Shown: positions 17,564 through 26,484 of the stretch, one piece after another
Layout of the letters: each line of letters starts with the position of its first letter
Numbering within the stretch: the first letter of the stretch is position 1
From: an uncultured Ruminococcus sp.
Lineage (GTDB): Bacteria > Bacillota > Clostridia > Lachnospirales > Lachnospiraceae
Reading direction: 5' to 3'
Assembly: GCA_904418845.1 (NCBI GenBank)
Contig: CAJFQC010000025.1
Location: forward strand, 1-33,248
DNA: 33,248 bases
Translations under genes and position numbers: made by a program
Notes under the pieces: model-generated
What the model saw: only the letters and a program-made list of their open reading frames with translations
What the model was told of the DNA's origin: nothing
The model's database searches: none

Positions 17564-17581
17564 ATTATATATTCGACAAAA
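17564..17581 (-). promoter_or_regulatory. -10 box and Spo0A-box-like site upstream of dnaG
   Basis: On the minus strand TTTTGTCGAA (17572-17581) matches the Spo0A box core TTTGTCGAA, and TATAAT (17564-17569) follows two bases later, about 30 bases before the dnaG start codon. There is no good -35 box, as in many activator-dependent promoters. Spo0A control is inference from the site alone. Confidence 0.5.
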
Positions 17582-17659
17582 GTTTTTGCTTTCCTTTATT
17601 TTTTTGAAATTTAAGAGTTCATCCGCGGATATAACGTGGAGGAAAACATGCTTGCTTCT

Positions 17660-18661
17660 TCAGATTTTCCATGCGCCCGGCACAAAATATTCATGGAACT
17701 TTTTCACGGCATAGGGATCTGTCATCCCGGCGATATAATCGCATACGATCTGTTCCTTCGTATTGTCTGTCTCTGCCAGGGCATCCTTAAACTGCTTCGG
17801 GAGCGCCCCCGGATGCCGGACATAATATTCAAAGAGCTGCTCGATCATATGTACTGCTTTATCCTCTTCCCCTTTTGCTTTGGGGTTCAGATAAACATTC
17901 TCAAACATGAATTTTCGTAAATCTTTCATTGCCCTGTCAACACCTGGAGACATATGGACTTCGGGACTGCCCATGCTGTTCGTAATCACATCATGGATCA
18001 TGGTATTAAGCCTTGCCTTACAAGAATTTCCAAGGATATCCCTGATATCTGCCGGGATATCCTCCTCTGTCAGTATCCCGCCCCGGATCGCATCGTCCAT
18101 GTCGTGATAGATATAAGCAAGCTTATCGGACAGGCGCACAACCGCTCCCTCCAAAGTGCCTGGCATACCCGCGGTCTGATGATTTAAGATGCCGTCTCTG
18201 ACCTCCCATGTCAGATTCAGCCCTCTTCCCTCTTTCTCAATATAGTCCACCACGCGAAGGCTCTGCTCACTGTGCGAGAAATGATACACGTTGTTGAGGG
18301 CCCGTTCCCCTGCATGTCCAAAAGGTGTGTGTCCCAGATCATGTCCCAGCGCGACCGCCTCCACCAGATCCTCGTTCAGCCGCAGAGCCTTAGCGATGGT
18401 GCGGGCATTCTGGGATACTTCCAGTGTGTGCGTCAGACGTGTTCGGTAATGGTCCCCTTCCGGAAGTAGAAACACCTGCGTCTTTTGTTTTAAACGGCGG
18501 AAGGCCTTGCAGTGCAGGATGCGGTCGCGGTCTCTTTGAAATACCGGACGCAAATCGCACTGCGGCTCTTCACGCTTTCTTCCTTTTGAATCTCTGCTTC
18601 TTGCAGCATAAGGACTTAAATATTCCATCTCCCGTTCTTCAAGCTGATCCCTTATTGTCAT
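17660..18661 (-). CDS. dgt: Deoxyguanosinetriphosphate triphosphohydrolase-like protein
   Basis: HD-domain enzyme expected to split dNTPs into deoxynucleosides and triphosphate. The metal site is visible as R-L-T-H-T-L-E-V-S-Q and G-H-D-L-G-H-T-P-F-G-H-A-G-E, with a further Asp in S-D-K-L-A-Y-I-Y-H-D-M-D-D. The length, about 333 residues, suits the short Firmicute type. Of two nearby ATGs, 18661 is preferred because GGGGAG directly abuts the other one (18667). No terminator separates it from dnaG, so it may feed transcription into the dnaG-rpoD operon. Confidence 0.93.
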   Translation of the reverse strand: MTIRDQLEEREMEYLSPYAARSRDSKGRKREEPQCDLRPVFQRDRDRILHCKAFRRLKQKTQVFLLPEGDHYRTRLTHTLEVSQNARTIAKALRLNEDLVEAVALGHDLGHTPFGHAGERALNNVYHFSHSEQSLRVVDYIEKEGRGLNLTWEVRDGILNHQTAGMPGTLEGAVVRLSDKLAYIYHDMDDAIRGGILTEEDIPADIRDILGNSCKARLNTMIHDVITNSMGSPEVHMSPGVDRAMKDLRKFMFENVYLNPKAKGEEDKAVHMIEQLFEYYVRHPGALPKQFKDALAETDNTKEQIVCDYIAGMTDPYAVKKFHEYFVPGAWKI

Positions 18662-18728
18662 TATCATCTCCCCTTTTTATGTTGCGTATCCTCTCGAACC
18701 TTTACTCTGTACTTTATCTCAGATTTCA

Positions 18729-20228
18729 TTAATCTTCTTCCAGACGCTTTTCGATGGCGTCAACCACTGTTTTTAACACTTTAACCCTTGCATAATATTT
18801 GTTATTGCCTTCCACAACAACCCACGGCGCATAATCCGTGGAAGTACGCATCAGCATCTCGTTCACCGCATCTTCATACAGTTCCCATTTCTCCCTGTTC
18901 CTCCAGTCCTCCTCCGTGATCTTCCACTGCTTCTCCGGATTCTGCTGACGCTCGGTAAAACGTCTCTCCTGCTCATCTTTGTCAATGTGCATCCAGAATT
19001 TAATCACGATCGCGCCCGCGTCATAAAGATCCTTCTCCATATCATTAATTTCTTTATAAGCGCGCTTCCACTCCTCTGTTGCACAGAAACCCTCAATCCG
19101 CTCTACCATGACGCGCCCATACCATGTACGGTCAAAGATTGCCACATGTCCGTCTTTTGGCATCGCTCTCCAGAATCTCCACAGATAATGGTGTGCTTTC
19201 TCAATATCATTTGGTGACGCAGTAGGATTCACCACGTATCCACGAGGATCCATCCTCTCCGTCAGCCGTTTGATGGCGCCGCCTTTTCCTCCTGCGTCCC
19301 ATCCCTCGAAACCAAGCACCACAGGGATTCTTCTGCGGTACAGTTCGCCGTGGAGTTTCTCCATTTTCTTCTGGAGCTTATCTAACTTCTCTTTATATTC
19401 TTCTCTTGTGTAGCTTAACGACAGATCCGCTTTTGAGAGAATAGACACCTGAAGCTCCCTCATATCCTCGTCCATCTGCGGAGCGCCTTTCTGCTTCTTT
19501 TCTTCTGTTTCCTGCTTCACCTTCTCTATCTGTTCTTCCATCGCTTTGATGACTGATGTGTAAATCTTCAATGTCGCAAAACGTTTATCCATTGATTCGA
19601 TGATCGTCCACGGAGCATAATCTGTATCTGTCTTGAAGAGCATGTCCTCCATCATCGCGGCATACTCGTTATAGCGCGCATTACGCTCCTTGTCGCCCTG
19701 AGTCACCCTCCATGCAGTCTCTTTGTTCTTCTCCAGCTTTTCAAAACGTTTCTTCTGTTCTTTTTTGTCAATATCAAGAAAGAGTTTGATAATCAGATTT
19801 CCATCGTCTGCAAGCTGCTCCTCAAACGAGTTGATCGAGTGGAACACATCTGGAAGGTCTTTGTTCTTCGTTCTTTTTTCAAAACGATCGATGAGCACCT
19901 TCCTGTACCAGCTTCCGTCAAATATAACGATCCTGCCTTTTGCAGGAGTTTTTGTCCAGAATCTCCACATAAAGGGATGCATCTGTTCCTCTTCTGTTTC
20001 ATTTTTGATCGGATAAACCTCAAAGCCTCTCGGATCCATACTCTGAATAAGACGCCCAATCTGAAGACCTTTCCCTGCTGCGCCGAATCCTTCGAAGACG
20101 ATCATAATCGGAATCCCGAGCGCCTTGCATTCCCTCTGCAGGCTTCCTAATTTTGCTTCCAGCCGGGGCATCTTCTCCTTATATTCTTCCTTGGATATTT
20201 TTTTTGTCAGATCAACTTTTTCTAACAT
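18729..20228 (-). CDS. pap: Polyphosphate:AMP phosphotransferase (two PPK2 domains)
   Basis: Cytoplasmic enzyme of 499 residues that should use polyphosphate to phosphorylate AMP to ADP. It is a tandem of two PPK2 domains, as in known PAP enzymes. The first has Walker A G-F-G-A-A-G-K-G (47-54) and the second G-W-D-A-G-G-K-G. Each also has D-P-R-G followed by the L-W/M-W-R-F-W segment. The second has the lid-type F-D-R-T-W-Y-G-R, whereas the first reads F-D-G-S-W-Y-R-K. By analogy the C-terminal half is the active one. GGAGG stands six bases before the ATG. It is probably monocistronic. Confidence 0.9.
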   Translation of the reverse strand: MLEKVDLTKKISKEEYKEKMPRLEAKLGSLQRECKALGIPIMIVFEGFGAAGKGLQIGRLIQSMDPRGFEVYPIKNETEEEQMHPFMWRFWTKTPAKGRIVIFDGSWYRKVLIDRFEKRTKNKDLPDVFHSINSFEEQLADDGNLIIKLFLDIDKKEQKKRFEKLEKNKETAWRVTQGDKERNARYNEYAAMMEDMLFKTDTDYAPWTIIESMDKRFATLKIYTSVIKAMEEQIEKVKQETEEKKQKGAPQMDEDMRELQVSILSKADLSLSYTREEYKEKLDKLQKKMEKLHGELYRRRIPVVLGFEGWDAGGKGGAIKRLTERMDPRGYVVNPTASPNDIEKAHHYLWRFWRAMPKDGHVAIFDRTWYGRVMVERIEGFCATEEWKRAYKEINDMEKDLYDAGAIVIKFWMHIDKDEQERRFTERQQNPEKQWKITEEDWRNREKWELYEDAVNEMLMRTSTDYAPWVVVEGNNKYYARVKVLKTVVDAIEKRLEED

Positions 20229-20287
20229 AACTCTTCCTCCATCTTTCTTATTCTGATATTATTAACTGGTTTTTCTGAATTATTGTA

Positions 20288-20296
20288 ATTATAGCA
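20288..20296 (-). promoter_or_regulatory. Extended -10 promoter of the polyphosphate phosphotransferase gene
   Basis: TGCTATAAT on the minus strand joins an extended TG to a perfect -10 box, about 60 bases before the start codon. The -35 position falls in the T-rich tail of the preceding terminator and gives no clear match. Confidence 0.6.
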
Positions 20297-20304
20297 TATA
20301 ATAA

Positions 20305-20345
20305 GCAAAAAAAGAAAAAATCCTCGGAAGATTCTTTCTTTTTGT
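20305..20345 (-). terminator. Terminator of the minus-strand XRE regulator gene
   Basis: A short hairpin around 20319-20333 is flanked by A-rich sequence on one side and T-rich on the other. On the minus strand the stem is followed by a long T-rich run, just after the regulator's stop codon. Confidence 0.6.
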
Positions 20346-20356
20346 CTCATTTTTCA

Positions 20357-20698
20357 TTATTTACTTTGTTGTTCTTCTAATTGCCTCATCAGACATTTTA
20401 CAAGCTCCTGGTTTGTCTGGCTCAGCCTCTCAAACGAATGAAAGAAATCGCGCCCCCGCTCAAGCTTTCTCTCCACCTCAATCCGGTACTCTTCTGTTAC
20501 TCTTGTATCGGATAATTTTAATATGTAGTCTGCTGACACATGAAAAACTTTAGACAGATGGATCAGGATATCCGCCGGAAAGGAATTGATTCCGTTTTCT
20601 ATTCGGCTGATCGTCTGTTGGGAAACATTGATCTTTCCGGCAAGATCTGTTTGTCTGAGCCCTTTTTCATTACGCAATTCTCTGACCCGGTTATCCAA
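20357..20698 (-). CDS. XRE-family transcriptional regulator
   Basis: A 113-residue protein. Residues 3-60 form a Cro/CI helix-turn-helix (R-Q-T-D-L-A-G-K-I-N-V-S-Q-Q-T-I-S-R-I-E-N-G). The rest is a charged helix that probably dimerises. The start is TTG at 20698: an in-frame stop lies just upstream and AAAGGGTG is suitably placed. It is divergent from the second XRE gene at 20885. The direct repeat ATGTAA-N4-ATGTAA in its own leader (within 20725-20740) could be its operator. Target genes are unknown. Confidence 0.85.
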   Translation of the reverse strand: MDNRVRELRNEKGLRQTDLAGKINVSQQTISRIENGINSFPADILIHLSKVFHVSADYILKLSDTRVTEEYRIEVERKLERGRDFFHSFERLSQTNQELVKCLMRQLEEQQSK

Positions 20699-20884
20699 TC
20701 TGTTTCACACCCTTTAGTATTTTACATTTTCTTACATTTATTTTATCTTATCTATCCGGACATGATATCCAAATGCAATGTATCGTTGCACTCATATTCT
20801 GGATATAAGCTCTTTTTCTTTAAAATTGGTGCTAGAATCAAGGAAACAGCTTTCACATACAAAAGATACTATGGAAAATGTACT

Positions 20885-21115
20885 ATGAAAAGTATACTAG
20901 GGGAAAACATCAAAAGGCTGCGAAAACAGCGCGGCATCAATCAGGCCGTGCTTGCTTCCGTGCTAAATATCGGACGACAGACGATCTCTGCTTACGAATG
21001 TGGGATCACTCTGCCCGATATTTTTGTGCTTATTCAGATTGCGGATTATTTTGAGGTGACATTGGACGAGCTGGCAGGAAGGGAGGCGCTGGTGATAGAA
21101 GGAGAGGAAGAATAA
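20885..21115 (+). CDS. Small XRE-family transcriptional regulator
   Basis: A 76-residue protein that is almost only a helix-turn-helix domain: I-K-R-L-R-K-Q-R-G-I-N-Q-A-V-L-A at the start, then R-Q-T-I-S-A-Y-E-C-G, L-P-D-I-F-V-L-I-Q-I-A and D-E-L-A-G-R. The frame runs open to 20540, but that part is antisense to the other regulator and low in coding character, so ATG 20885 is chosen. Its ribosome binding site is weak (GGAAAA). The start codon sits inside a repeated TACTATGRAAAA motif (20867-20878 and 20881-20891), which may be an autoregulatory operator. Confidence 0.82.
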   Translation: MKSILGENIKRLRKQRGINQAVLASVLNIGRQTISAYECGITLPDIFVLIQIADYFEVTLDELAGREALVIEGEEE

Positions 21116-21155
21116 TATACTTGCCCGTCAATACCTGCGAAGTAATAATCAGGCG

Positions 21156-21210
21156 AAAACAGCGGAGAGACATTTCCGCTGAATGAGCTTTGGATAATGT
21201 CTCTCCGCTG
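21156..21210 (-). terminator. Terminator of the hrcA-grpE-dnaK-dnaJ operon
   Basis: A perfect 14-bp stem (21160-21173 with 21197-21210) is followed on the minus strand by TTTT. The loop contains a third copy of the arm end (TCCGCT at 21175-21180), so a smaller alternative hairpin can form. It lies 38 bases beyond dnaJ. Confidence 0.82.
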
Positions 21211-21247
21211 TGTCCGCACGCCGTCCGGCCGGATGAGCCGTTCCGCC

Positions 21248-22435
21248 TTATTCCTCAAAGGCTTCTTTTACTTTATCCATAAAGCCTTTCTTTTTCTTCT
21301 TTTCCGTCTTTTCCCCGCCGGTGCTCTGCCGGAGGGTGTTGCCTGTCAGCTCGTCGAACTTTCTAAGCGCTTCTTTTGCCTCTGCACTTAAGCGATCGGG
21401 TGTCTGGATAACAAGGGTGACATAATGGTCTCCTCTCACCTGTGAATTGCGGAGGGAGGGGACGCCCTTTCCTTTCAGGCGCACCTTTGTATCTGTCTTA
21501 GTCCCTGGTTTCACGGTGTAAATCACGTCGCCGTCCACTGTCGGGATACGCACGTCGCCGCCAAGAGCCGCCACTGCGAATGAAATCGGGACTGTGGAGA
21601 AGATGTGCACATCCTGTCTCTGGAAAACAGGGTGTCTGGAAACATTTACTTCCACCAGAAGGTCTCCCCTTGGTCCACCGTTCACACCCGGTTCGCCTTT
21701 GTCCCGGATACGCACGCTCTGGCCGTTATCAATTCCCGCAGGGATGGATACCTTGATCTTCTTCCTGCTCGCCGTATATCCTGTCCCAGAACATTTCGTG
21801 CATTTTTCCTTAATGACTTTTCCTGAGCCGCCGCAGTTCGGACAAGTCTGCACGTTCTGGACTGTGCCGAAGAAAGACTGGGATGTGTAGACGACCTGCC
21901 CTCTTCCGCCACATTTTGAACAGGTCTCCGGGGATGTTCCCGGTTTTGCGCCTGTGCCGTGGCAGTCCTCGCAGGGGTCTTTTAAGACCAGATCCAGTTC
22001 TTTCTCACAGCCGAATACAGCCTCCTCAAATGTAATTCGGATGCTCTTTCTGATATTCGCGCCCTTCATAGGTCCGTTTCCTCCGCGGGCGCCGCCTCTT
22101 CGCGCGCCCCCGAACAGATCTCCGAAGATATCTCCGAAAATATCGCTGAAATCCGCGCTGCTGAAATCAAATCCACCGAAGCCGCCCGCACCACCTGCGC
22201 CGCCCTCGAATGCCGCATGGCCGAACTGGTCGTACTGCCGGCGTTTGTCAGGATCGCTCAAAACGGCATACGCCTCGGAGGCTTCCTTGAACTTTTTCTC
22301 CGCCTCCTGATCTCCCGGGTTCATGTCCGGATGATACTTCTTTGCGAGCGCGCGATATGCTTTTTTAATCGCTGCGTCGTCGGCATCTCTGCCTACGCCG
22401 AGCACTTCGTAATAATCTCTCTTTGCCTCTGCCAT
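21248..22435 (-). CDS. dnaJ: Chaperone DnaJ (Hsp40)
   Basis: Co-chaperone that delivers unfolded proteins to DnaK and stimulates its ATPase. A type I protein of 395 residues: J-domain with H-P-D (near 36-38), a Gly/Phe-rich linker (about 77-115), four C-x-x-C-x-G-x-G zinc repeats (about 155-235), and the C-terminal substrate-binding domain. The C-terminus is Lys-rich (E-K-T-E-K-K-K-K-K). AGGAGA precedes the ATG. Last gene of the heat-shock operon. Confidence 0.98.
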   Translation of the reverse strand: MAEAKRDYYEVLGVGRDADDAAIKKAYRALAKKYHPDMNPGDQEAEKKFKEASEAYAVLSDPDKRRQYDQFGHAAFEGGAGGAGGFGGFDFSSADFSDIFGDIFGDLFGGARRGGARGGNGPMKGANIRKSIRITFEEAVFGCEKELDLVLKDPCEDCHGTGAKPGTSPETCSKCGGRGQVVYTSQSFFGTVQNVQTCPNCGGSGKVIKEKCTKCSGTGYTASRKKIKVSIPAGIDNGQSVRIRDKGEPGVNGGPRGDLLVEVNVSRHPVFQRQDVHIFSTVPISFAVAALGGDVRIPTVDGDVIYTVKPGTKTDTKVRLKGKGVPSLRNSQVRGDHYVTLVIQTPDRLSAEAKEALRKFDELTGNTLRQSTGGEKTEKKKKKGFMDKVKEAFEE

Positions 22436-22476
22436 AAAGTGTCTCCTACTGCGTACATACGCTCTTTATAATCTCA

Positions 22477-22515
22477 AGAAAATTCTACGAAGCCGTTTTG
22501 GCGGCCCCGTAGAAT
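22477..22515 (-). terminator. Hairpin between dnaK and dnaJ
   Basis: An eight-pair outer stem (22482-22489 with 22508-22515) continues into a GC-rich inner stem with a short A-rich loop, followed on the minus strand by TTTTC. It starts seven bases after the dnaK stop. It probably reduces read-through into dnaJ or protects the dnaK mRNA end, since dnaJ has no visible promoter of its own. Confidence 0.65.
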
Positions 22516-22521
22516 CCTCCT

Positions 22522-24396
22522 TTAAACTTCTTTGTAATCTCCATCTACCACATCGTCGCCCTGGAAGCCTTCCGGCGCCGGACCTGCTCCCATGTCAGGA
22601 CCTGCTCCCGGGTTCGGGCCGCCTGCCGCCGCGCCCGCCTGCTCATACATCTTTGTGAACAGCTTCTGAGCGCTTTCCATGAGTTTTTCTTTTGCAGCTT
22701 TGATCTCAGCTACATCGGCCTCGCTTGTGTTCTCCGGGGTGGATTTTGCAAGCACATCTTTAAGCGCCTGCATATCTGCCTCAACTGCCGCTTTATCATT
22801 TGCATCCAGCTTGTCGCCTACTTCTTTGATTGCCTTCTCTGTCTGGAATACCATTGCGTCAGCTTCATTTCTCGTATCAATCGCCTCTTTGCGCTTCTTG
22901 TCCTGTGCCTCGAACTCAGCAGCTTCTTTCACTGCTTTGTCAATATCAGCGTCAGACATATTGGAGCCTGCTGTGATTGTGATGTGCTGCTCTTTTCCTG
23001 TTCCCAGATCCTTAGCGGATACATTTACAATACCGTTTGCATCAATATCGAATGTAACCTCGATCTGCGGGATTCCGCGCGGAGCCGGCGGGATTCCGTC
23101 CAGTCTGAACTGCCCAAGAGACTTGTTGTCTTTCGCGAACTGTCTCTCGCCCTGTACGACGTTAATATCTACTGCTGTCTGGTTGTCAGCAGCCGTAGAG
23201 AAGATCTGGCTCTTCTTTGTCGGGATCGTTGTGTTTCTCTCGATCAGCCTTGTAGCCACGCCGCCCATGGTCTCGATGGACAGTGACAGCGGGGTTACGT
23301 CCAGAAGAAGGATGTCGCCTGCACCTGCGTCTCCCGCGAGCTTACCGCCCTGTACGGAAGCGCCCAGTGCCACACACTCATCCGGGTTTAATGATTTGCT
23401 CGGCTCTTTGCCTGTCAGCCTCTTAACTTCTTCCTGCACGGCCGGAATACGTGTAGAACCGCCTACCAGAAGCACCTGGCCAAGATCAGCGGAAGTAAGT
23501 CCTGCATCAGAAAGCGCACGTCTTACCGGTTCTGCTGTCTTATCAACAAGATCTCTTGTAAGCTCGTCGAATTTTGCTCTTGTCAGGTTCATATCAAAGT
23601 GCTTCGGCCCCTCGGCTGTCGCTGTGATGAACGGAAGGTTGATGTTTGTTGTCGTTGCGCTGGAAAGCTCTTTTTTCGCCTTCTCTGCCGCCTCTCTCAG
23701 TCTCTGGAGAGCCATCTTGTCTGTAGACAGGTCAACACCCTCTTTTGACTTAAAGTCAGCCAGCATGTAATCTGTAATCTTCTGGTCGAAGTCATCACCG
23801 CCGAGACGGTTGTTTCCTGCTGTGGAAAGAACTTCGATGACGCCGTCACCGATCTCGATGATAGATACGTCGAACGTACCGCCGCCGAGATCGTATACCA
23901 TGATCTTCTGCTCTTTCTCATTATCAAGTCCGTATGCAAGCGCAGCCGCTGTCGGTTCGTTGATGATACGTTTTACGTCAAGTCCCGCGATCTTGCCTGC
24001 ATCCTTTGTCGCCTGACGCTGCGCGTCGTTAAAGTAAGCCGGAACTGTGATAACAGCTTCTGTTACTTTCTCGCCCAGGTATCCTTCTGCGTCTGCTTTT
24101 AACTTCTGAAGGATCATAGCGGAAATCTCCTGCGGAGAATATTTCTTGTCGTCAATGTCTACTTTGTAGTCTGTGCCCATCTCTCTCTTAATAGAAGAGA
24201 TTGTTCTTCCTGCGTTTGTCACTGCCTGACGTTTCGCCGGCTCACCTACAAGGCGCTCGCCTGTCTTTGTAAATGCCACAACAGAAGGGGTTGTTCTGGC
24301 GCCTTCTGTATTCGCGATGACTGCCGGCTGTCCGCCTTCCATAACAGCCACGCAACTGTTTGTTGTACCAAGGTCAATACCAATTATTTTTCCCAT
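22522..24396 (-). CDS. dnaK: Chaperone DnaK (Hsp70)
   Basis: Central ATP-driven protein-folding chaperone, 624 residues. The N-terminal ATPase domain has G-I-D-L-G-T-T-N-S at 5-13 and [12 protein letters not shown]. The linker ([10 protein letters not shown]) leads to the substrate-binding domain near 365. The lid ends in a Gly/Ala/Pro-rich tail and [10 protein letters not shown]. The length is that of Firmicute DnaK, which lacks a short stretch in the ATPase domain found in Gram-negative DnaK. AAGGAGG precedes the ATG. Confidence 0.99.
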   Translation of the reverse strand: MGKIIGIDLGTTNSCVAVMEGGQPAVIANTEGARTTPSVVAFTKTGERLVGEPAKRQAVTNAGRTISSIKREMGTDYKVDIDDKKYSPQEISAMILQKLKADAEGYLGEKVTEAVITVPAYFNDAQRQATKDAGKIAGLDVKRIINEPTAAALAYGLDNEKEQKIMVYDLGGGTFDVSIIEIGDGVIEVLSTAGNNRLGGDDFDQKITDYMLADFKSKEGVDLSTDKMALQRLREAAEKAKKELSSATTTNINLPFITATAEGPKHFDMNLTRAKFDELTRDLVDKTAEPVRRALSDAGLTSADLGQVLLVGGSTRIPAVQEEVKRLTGKEPSKSLNPDECVALGASVQGGKLAGDAGAGDILLLDVTPLSLSIETMGGVATRLIERNTTIPTKKSQIFSTAADNQTAVDINVVQGERQFAKDNKSLGQFRLDGIPPAPRGIPQIEVTFDIDANGIVNVSAKDLGTGKEQHITITAGSNMSDADIDKAVKEAAEFEAQDKKRKEAIDTRNEADAMVFQTEKAIKEVGDKLDANDKAAVEADMQALKDVLAKSTPENTSEADVAEIKAAKEKLMESAQKLFTKMYEQAGAAAGGPNPGAGPDMGAGPAPEGFQGDDVVDGDYKEV

Positions 24397-24454
24397 AGTA
24401 AAGTTCCTCCTTTAAATGATTGTTTGTTTTATTCCATATATTGGTAAAATCATC

Positions 24455-25204
24455 TTAGTTTGCTACTTTTACCATGCTGTGCCTCACAACACTGTCACGG
24501 TACAGGTAGCCTTTCTGGAATTCCTCGGCGATGATGTTTTCGCCCAGCTCCTCGTCCTCCACGTGCATCACTGCATTGTGAAAATCGGGATTAAATTCCT
24601 GACCTACTGCCTCGATCGGTTTCACGCCGATGCCTTCCAGTGTAGTCATAAACTGTTTGTAGATCTTCTCCATGCCTTCTGCAAATGGAGTTGCCTTTTC
24701 CTCCTCGTTCATGGACGCGAGCCCCCGCTCGAAATTATCCACAACCGGCAGGATCTTTTCTATGATATCTTTCGCGCCAATCTCGTACATCTGGGCTTTT
24801 TCCTTTTCTGTACGTTTGCGGAAGTTATCAAACTCTGCCATCTGACGGGTCAGACGATCTGTAAGCTCGTCGATCTTCTCGTCCTTTTTATCTTTCTTAT
24901 TCTTCTTTCCGAAGAGTTTCTTTTTCTCTGCCTTAGGATTATTCTCCTCAGCGGAATCCGTTTCCTGAGGATCCTCCCCGCTGTCTTCCGCGTCAGCGGC
25001 GCCGTCGTTTTCAACACTTTCTGCAGCGTCCGCATCGCTTTTGGCTTCATCCATGTTTTCAGATATTGTCTGCGTATCTTTCCCCTCAGCCTCACCTTCA
25101 TTGTCCTCGGGGTTTTCAGTCTTCGCAGCTTCCTCGGCAGCTTTTGCCTTTGCCTCTTCGACTGCTTCTTTCACCATATCTTCCTTGCTCATCTGTTCAC
25201 TCAC
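24455..25204 (-). CDS. grpE: DnaK nucleotide-exchange factor GrpE
   Basis: Releases ADP from DnaK. The protein has 249 residues, longer than usual because the first 90 or so are an acidic, low-complexity region (Glu, Asp, Ala) followed by a basic patch (K-K-L-F-G-K-K-N-K-K). The conserved part begins with the coiled coil (T-R-Q-M-A-E-F-D-N-F-R-K-R-T) and ends with the beta domain (V-G-Q-E-F-N-P-D-F-H-N-A-V). The start is GTG at 25204 with AAGGTGG upstream. It lies 15 bases after hrcA. Confidence 0.96.
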   Translation of the reverse strand: MSEQMSKEDMVKEAVEEAKAKAAEEAAKTENPEDNEGEAEGKDTQTISENMDEAKSDADAAESVENDGAADAEDSGEDPQETDSAEENNPKAEKKKLFGKKNKKDKKDEKIDELTDRLTRQMAEFDNFRKRTEKEKAQMYEIGAKDIIEKILPVVDNFERGLASMNEEEKATPFAEGMEKIYKQFMTTLEGIGVKPIEAVGQEFNPDFHNAVMHVEDEELGENIIAEEFQKGYLYRDSVVRHSMVKVAN

Positions 25205-25219
25205 CAGCTTTCCACCTTC

Positions 25220-26269
25220 CTATTCTTTCGGGTTTTTATTGTAAATCGCGTCCAACTCGCTTTGCAGAGTCTTCAGCGTCTTCATGACATGTTCATAATC
25301 CATACGTTTCGGACCGATGATGCCGATGGTTCCTTTCATGCCCTCGCCCAGCTCATAAGTCGCTGTCACCACACTGCAGTCCTTCATCGTCTTTACCGGA
25401 GCTTCATCCCCGATATACACCTGGATGCCATGGCTGCTCTCGCTGGCAAGTGTCTCTGTCACCAGATCTGCAAGCTGCTGCTTCTCCTCAAACGCGCTGA
25501 TGATCTCCTGTGCGCTTTGCTTATCGCTGAGTTCAGGATATTTGAAAATGTTCGTCGCGCCGCTTGTATAGATCTTCATGTCGTCTTCTACATGGATGAT
25601 CTCCGCCACCGCATCAAGCACATTTCCTACGACTTCACTGTGGATGCCCGCCTGTTCTTTCAGCCTTGCGATCAGGCCCAGTGTGATCTGGTCAATAGAC
25701 ATTCCGTTCAGCGTCGTGTTGAGCAGCATGTTAAGCTTCAGCAGATTCTCATTACTTAGTGTTTCTCCGACCTCAATGATCTTATTCTTGATCACGTTGC
25801 CGCCAAGCACGATAACCGCCACGATTTGTTCCCTATCTACCTGTGAGAGCTGGATAAACTTCAAATTGTTGCGGCTGTTGACCGGCGCTGAAACCATTGT
25901 CGCGTAATTGGTGTTTGACGCGAGCACCTTTGCCGCCTGCTGCAGAATCTTCTCTACCTTGTCAGCCTTCTCCAGCATTGCGTCTTCGCGCGCCGTGATC
26001 TCCTGCTCTTTCTCTTCCATCAGCATATCCACATACAGACGGTATCCTTTGTCCGAAGGAATCCTGCCCGCCGATGTATGAGGCTGGAAAATATATCCGA
26101 GATCCTCTAAATCCGCCATCTCGTTGCGGATCGTCGCTGAACTTAAGTTCAGCTCCGTATATTTTGAAAGTGTCCGCGAGCCCACCGGTTCTCCCGTCTC
26201 GAGGTAGTTCTGTATGATCGCTTTTAATATGATAAGCTTTCTTTCACTTAACGATGTATCGACCGCCAC
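25220..26269 (-). CDS. hrcA: Heat-inducible transcription repressor HrcA
   Basis: Repressor of class I heat-shock genes that binds CIRCE and needs GroEL to fold. The product (about 349 residues) has an N-terminal winged helix (S-S-A-T-I-R-N-E-M-A-D-L-E), the signature H-T-S-A-G-R-I-P-S-D-K-G-Y-R, and a GAF-like C-terminal domain. The frame opens to ATG 26302, but that codon lies inside CIRCE. GTG 26269 has AAGGAGG seven bases upstream and is preferred. First gene of the operon, so it represses itself. Confidence 0.96.
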   Translation of the reverse strand: MAVDTSLSERKLIILKAIIQNYLETGEPVGSRTLSKYTELNLSSATIRNEMADLEDLGYIFQPHTSAGRIPSDKGYRLYVDMLMEEKEQEITAREDAMLEKADKVEKILQQAAKVLASNTNYATMVSAPVNSRNNLKFIQLSQVDREQIVAVIVLGGNVIKNKIIEVGETLSNENLLKLNMLLNTTLNGMSIDQITLGLIARLKEQAGIHSEVVGNVLDAVAEIIHVEDDMKIYTSGATNIFKYPELSDKQSAQEIISAFEEKQQLADLVTETLASESSHGIQVYIGDEAPVKTMKDCSVVTATYELGEGMKGTIGIIGPKRMDYEHVMKTLKTLQSELDAIYNKNPKE

Positions 26270-26291
26270 AGCACATCCTCCTTCCCCGCTA

Positions 26292-26318
26292 TTAGCACTC
26301 ATTTATTTTGAGTGCTAA
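26292..26318. promoter_or_regulatory. CIRCE operator
   Basis: A perfect TTAGCACTC-N9-GAGTGCTAA inverted repeat lies between the hrcA promoter and its start codon. It is the binding site of HrcA and controls the hrcA-grpE-dnaK-dnaJ operon. In the mRNA it also forms a hairpin just before the ribosome binding site. Confidence 0.98.
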
Positions 26319-26333
26319 CACCTTTCGTATATT

Positions 26334-26362
26334 AAGATAGCACTCGGATTTTCTTTTGTCAA
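26334..26362 (-). promoter_or_regulatory. SigA promoter of the hrcA operon
   Basis: Perfect -35 TTGACA (26357-26362), 17-base spacer, and -10 TATCTT (26334-26339) preceded by TGC. Transcription should start near 26327, just ahead of CIRCE. Confidence 0.88.
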
Positions 26363-26484
26363 CACTGTTTCCATTTTTTTTATATTTACAGGAAAGAGGA
26401 ACCTGTTTCTGAAGTATGGCCCTGTTCTCAAGGCAACTTTTTGTCAAATTCCAGATTAAAATAATAAATTTTGTTTCCCGCTGA

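Noticed and set aside
17636-17920. Plus-strand frame with a good GGAGGAAAAC ribosome-binding-like site
   Set aside because: It is fully antisense to the 3' end of dgt, which has clear HD motifs; the protein has no recognisable features.
20540-20884. N-terminal extension of the plus-strand XRE regulator
   Set aside because: The first half is antisense to the other regulator and the rest lacks coding character; the helix-turn-helix domain begins at ATG 20885.
20871-20888. Five-codon leader frame ending on the start codon of the small XRE gene
   Set aside because: No ribosome binding site; the overlap is likely a by-product of the repeated TACTATG motif.
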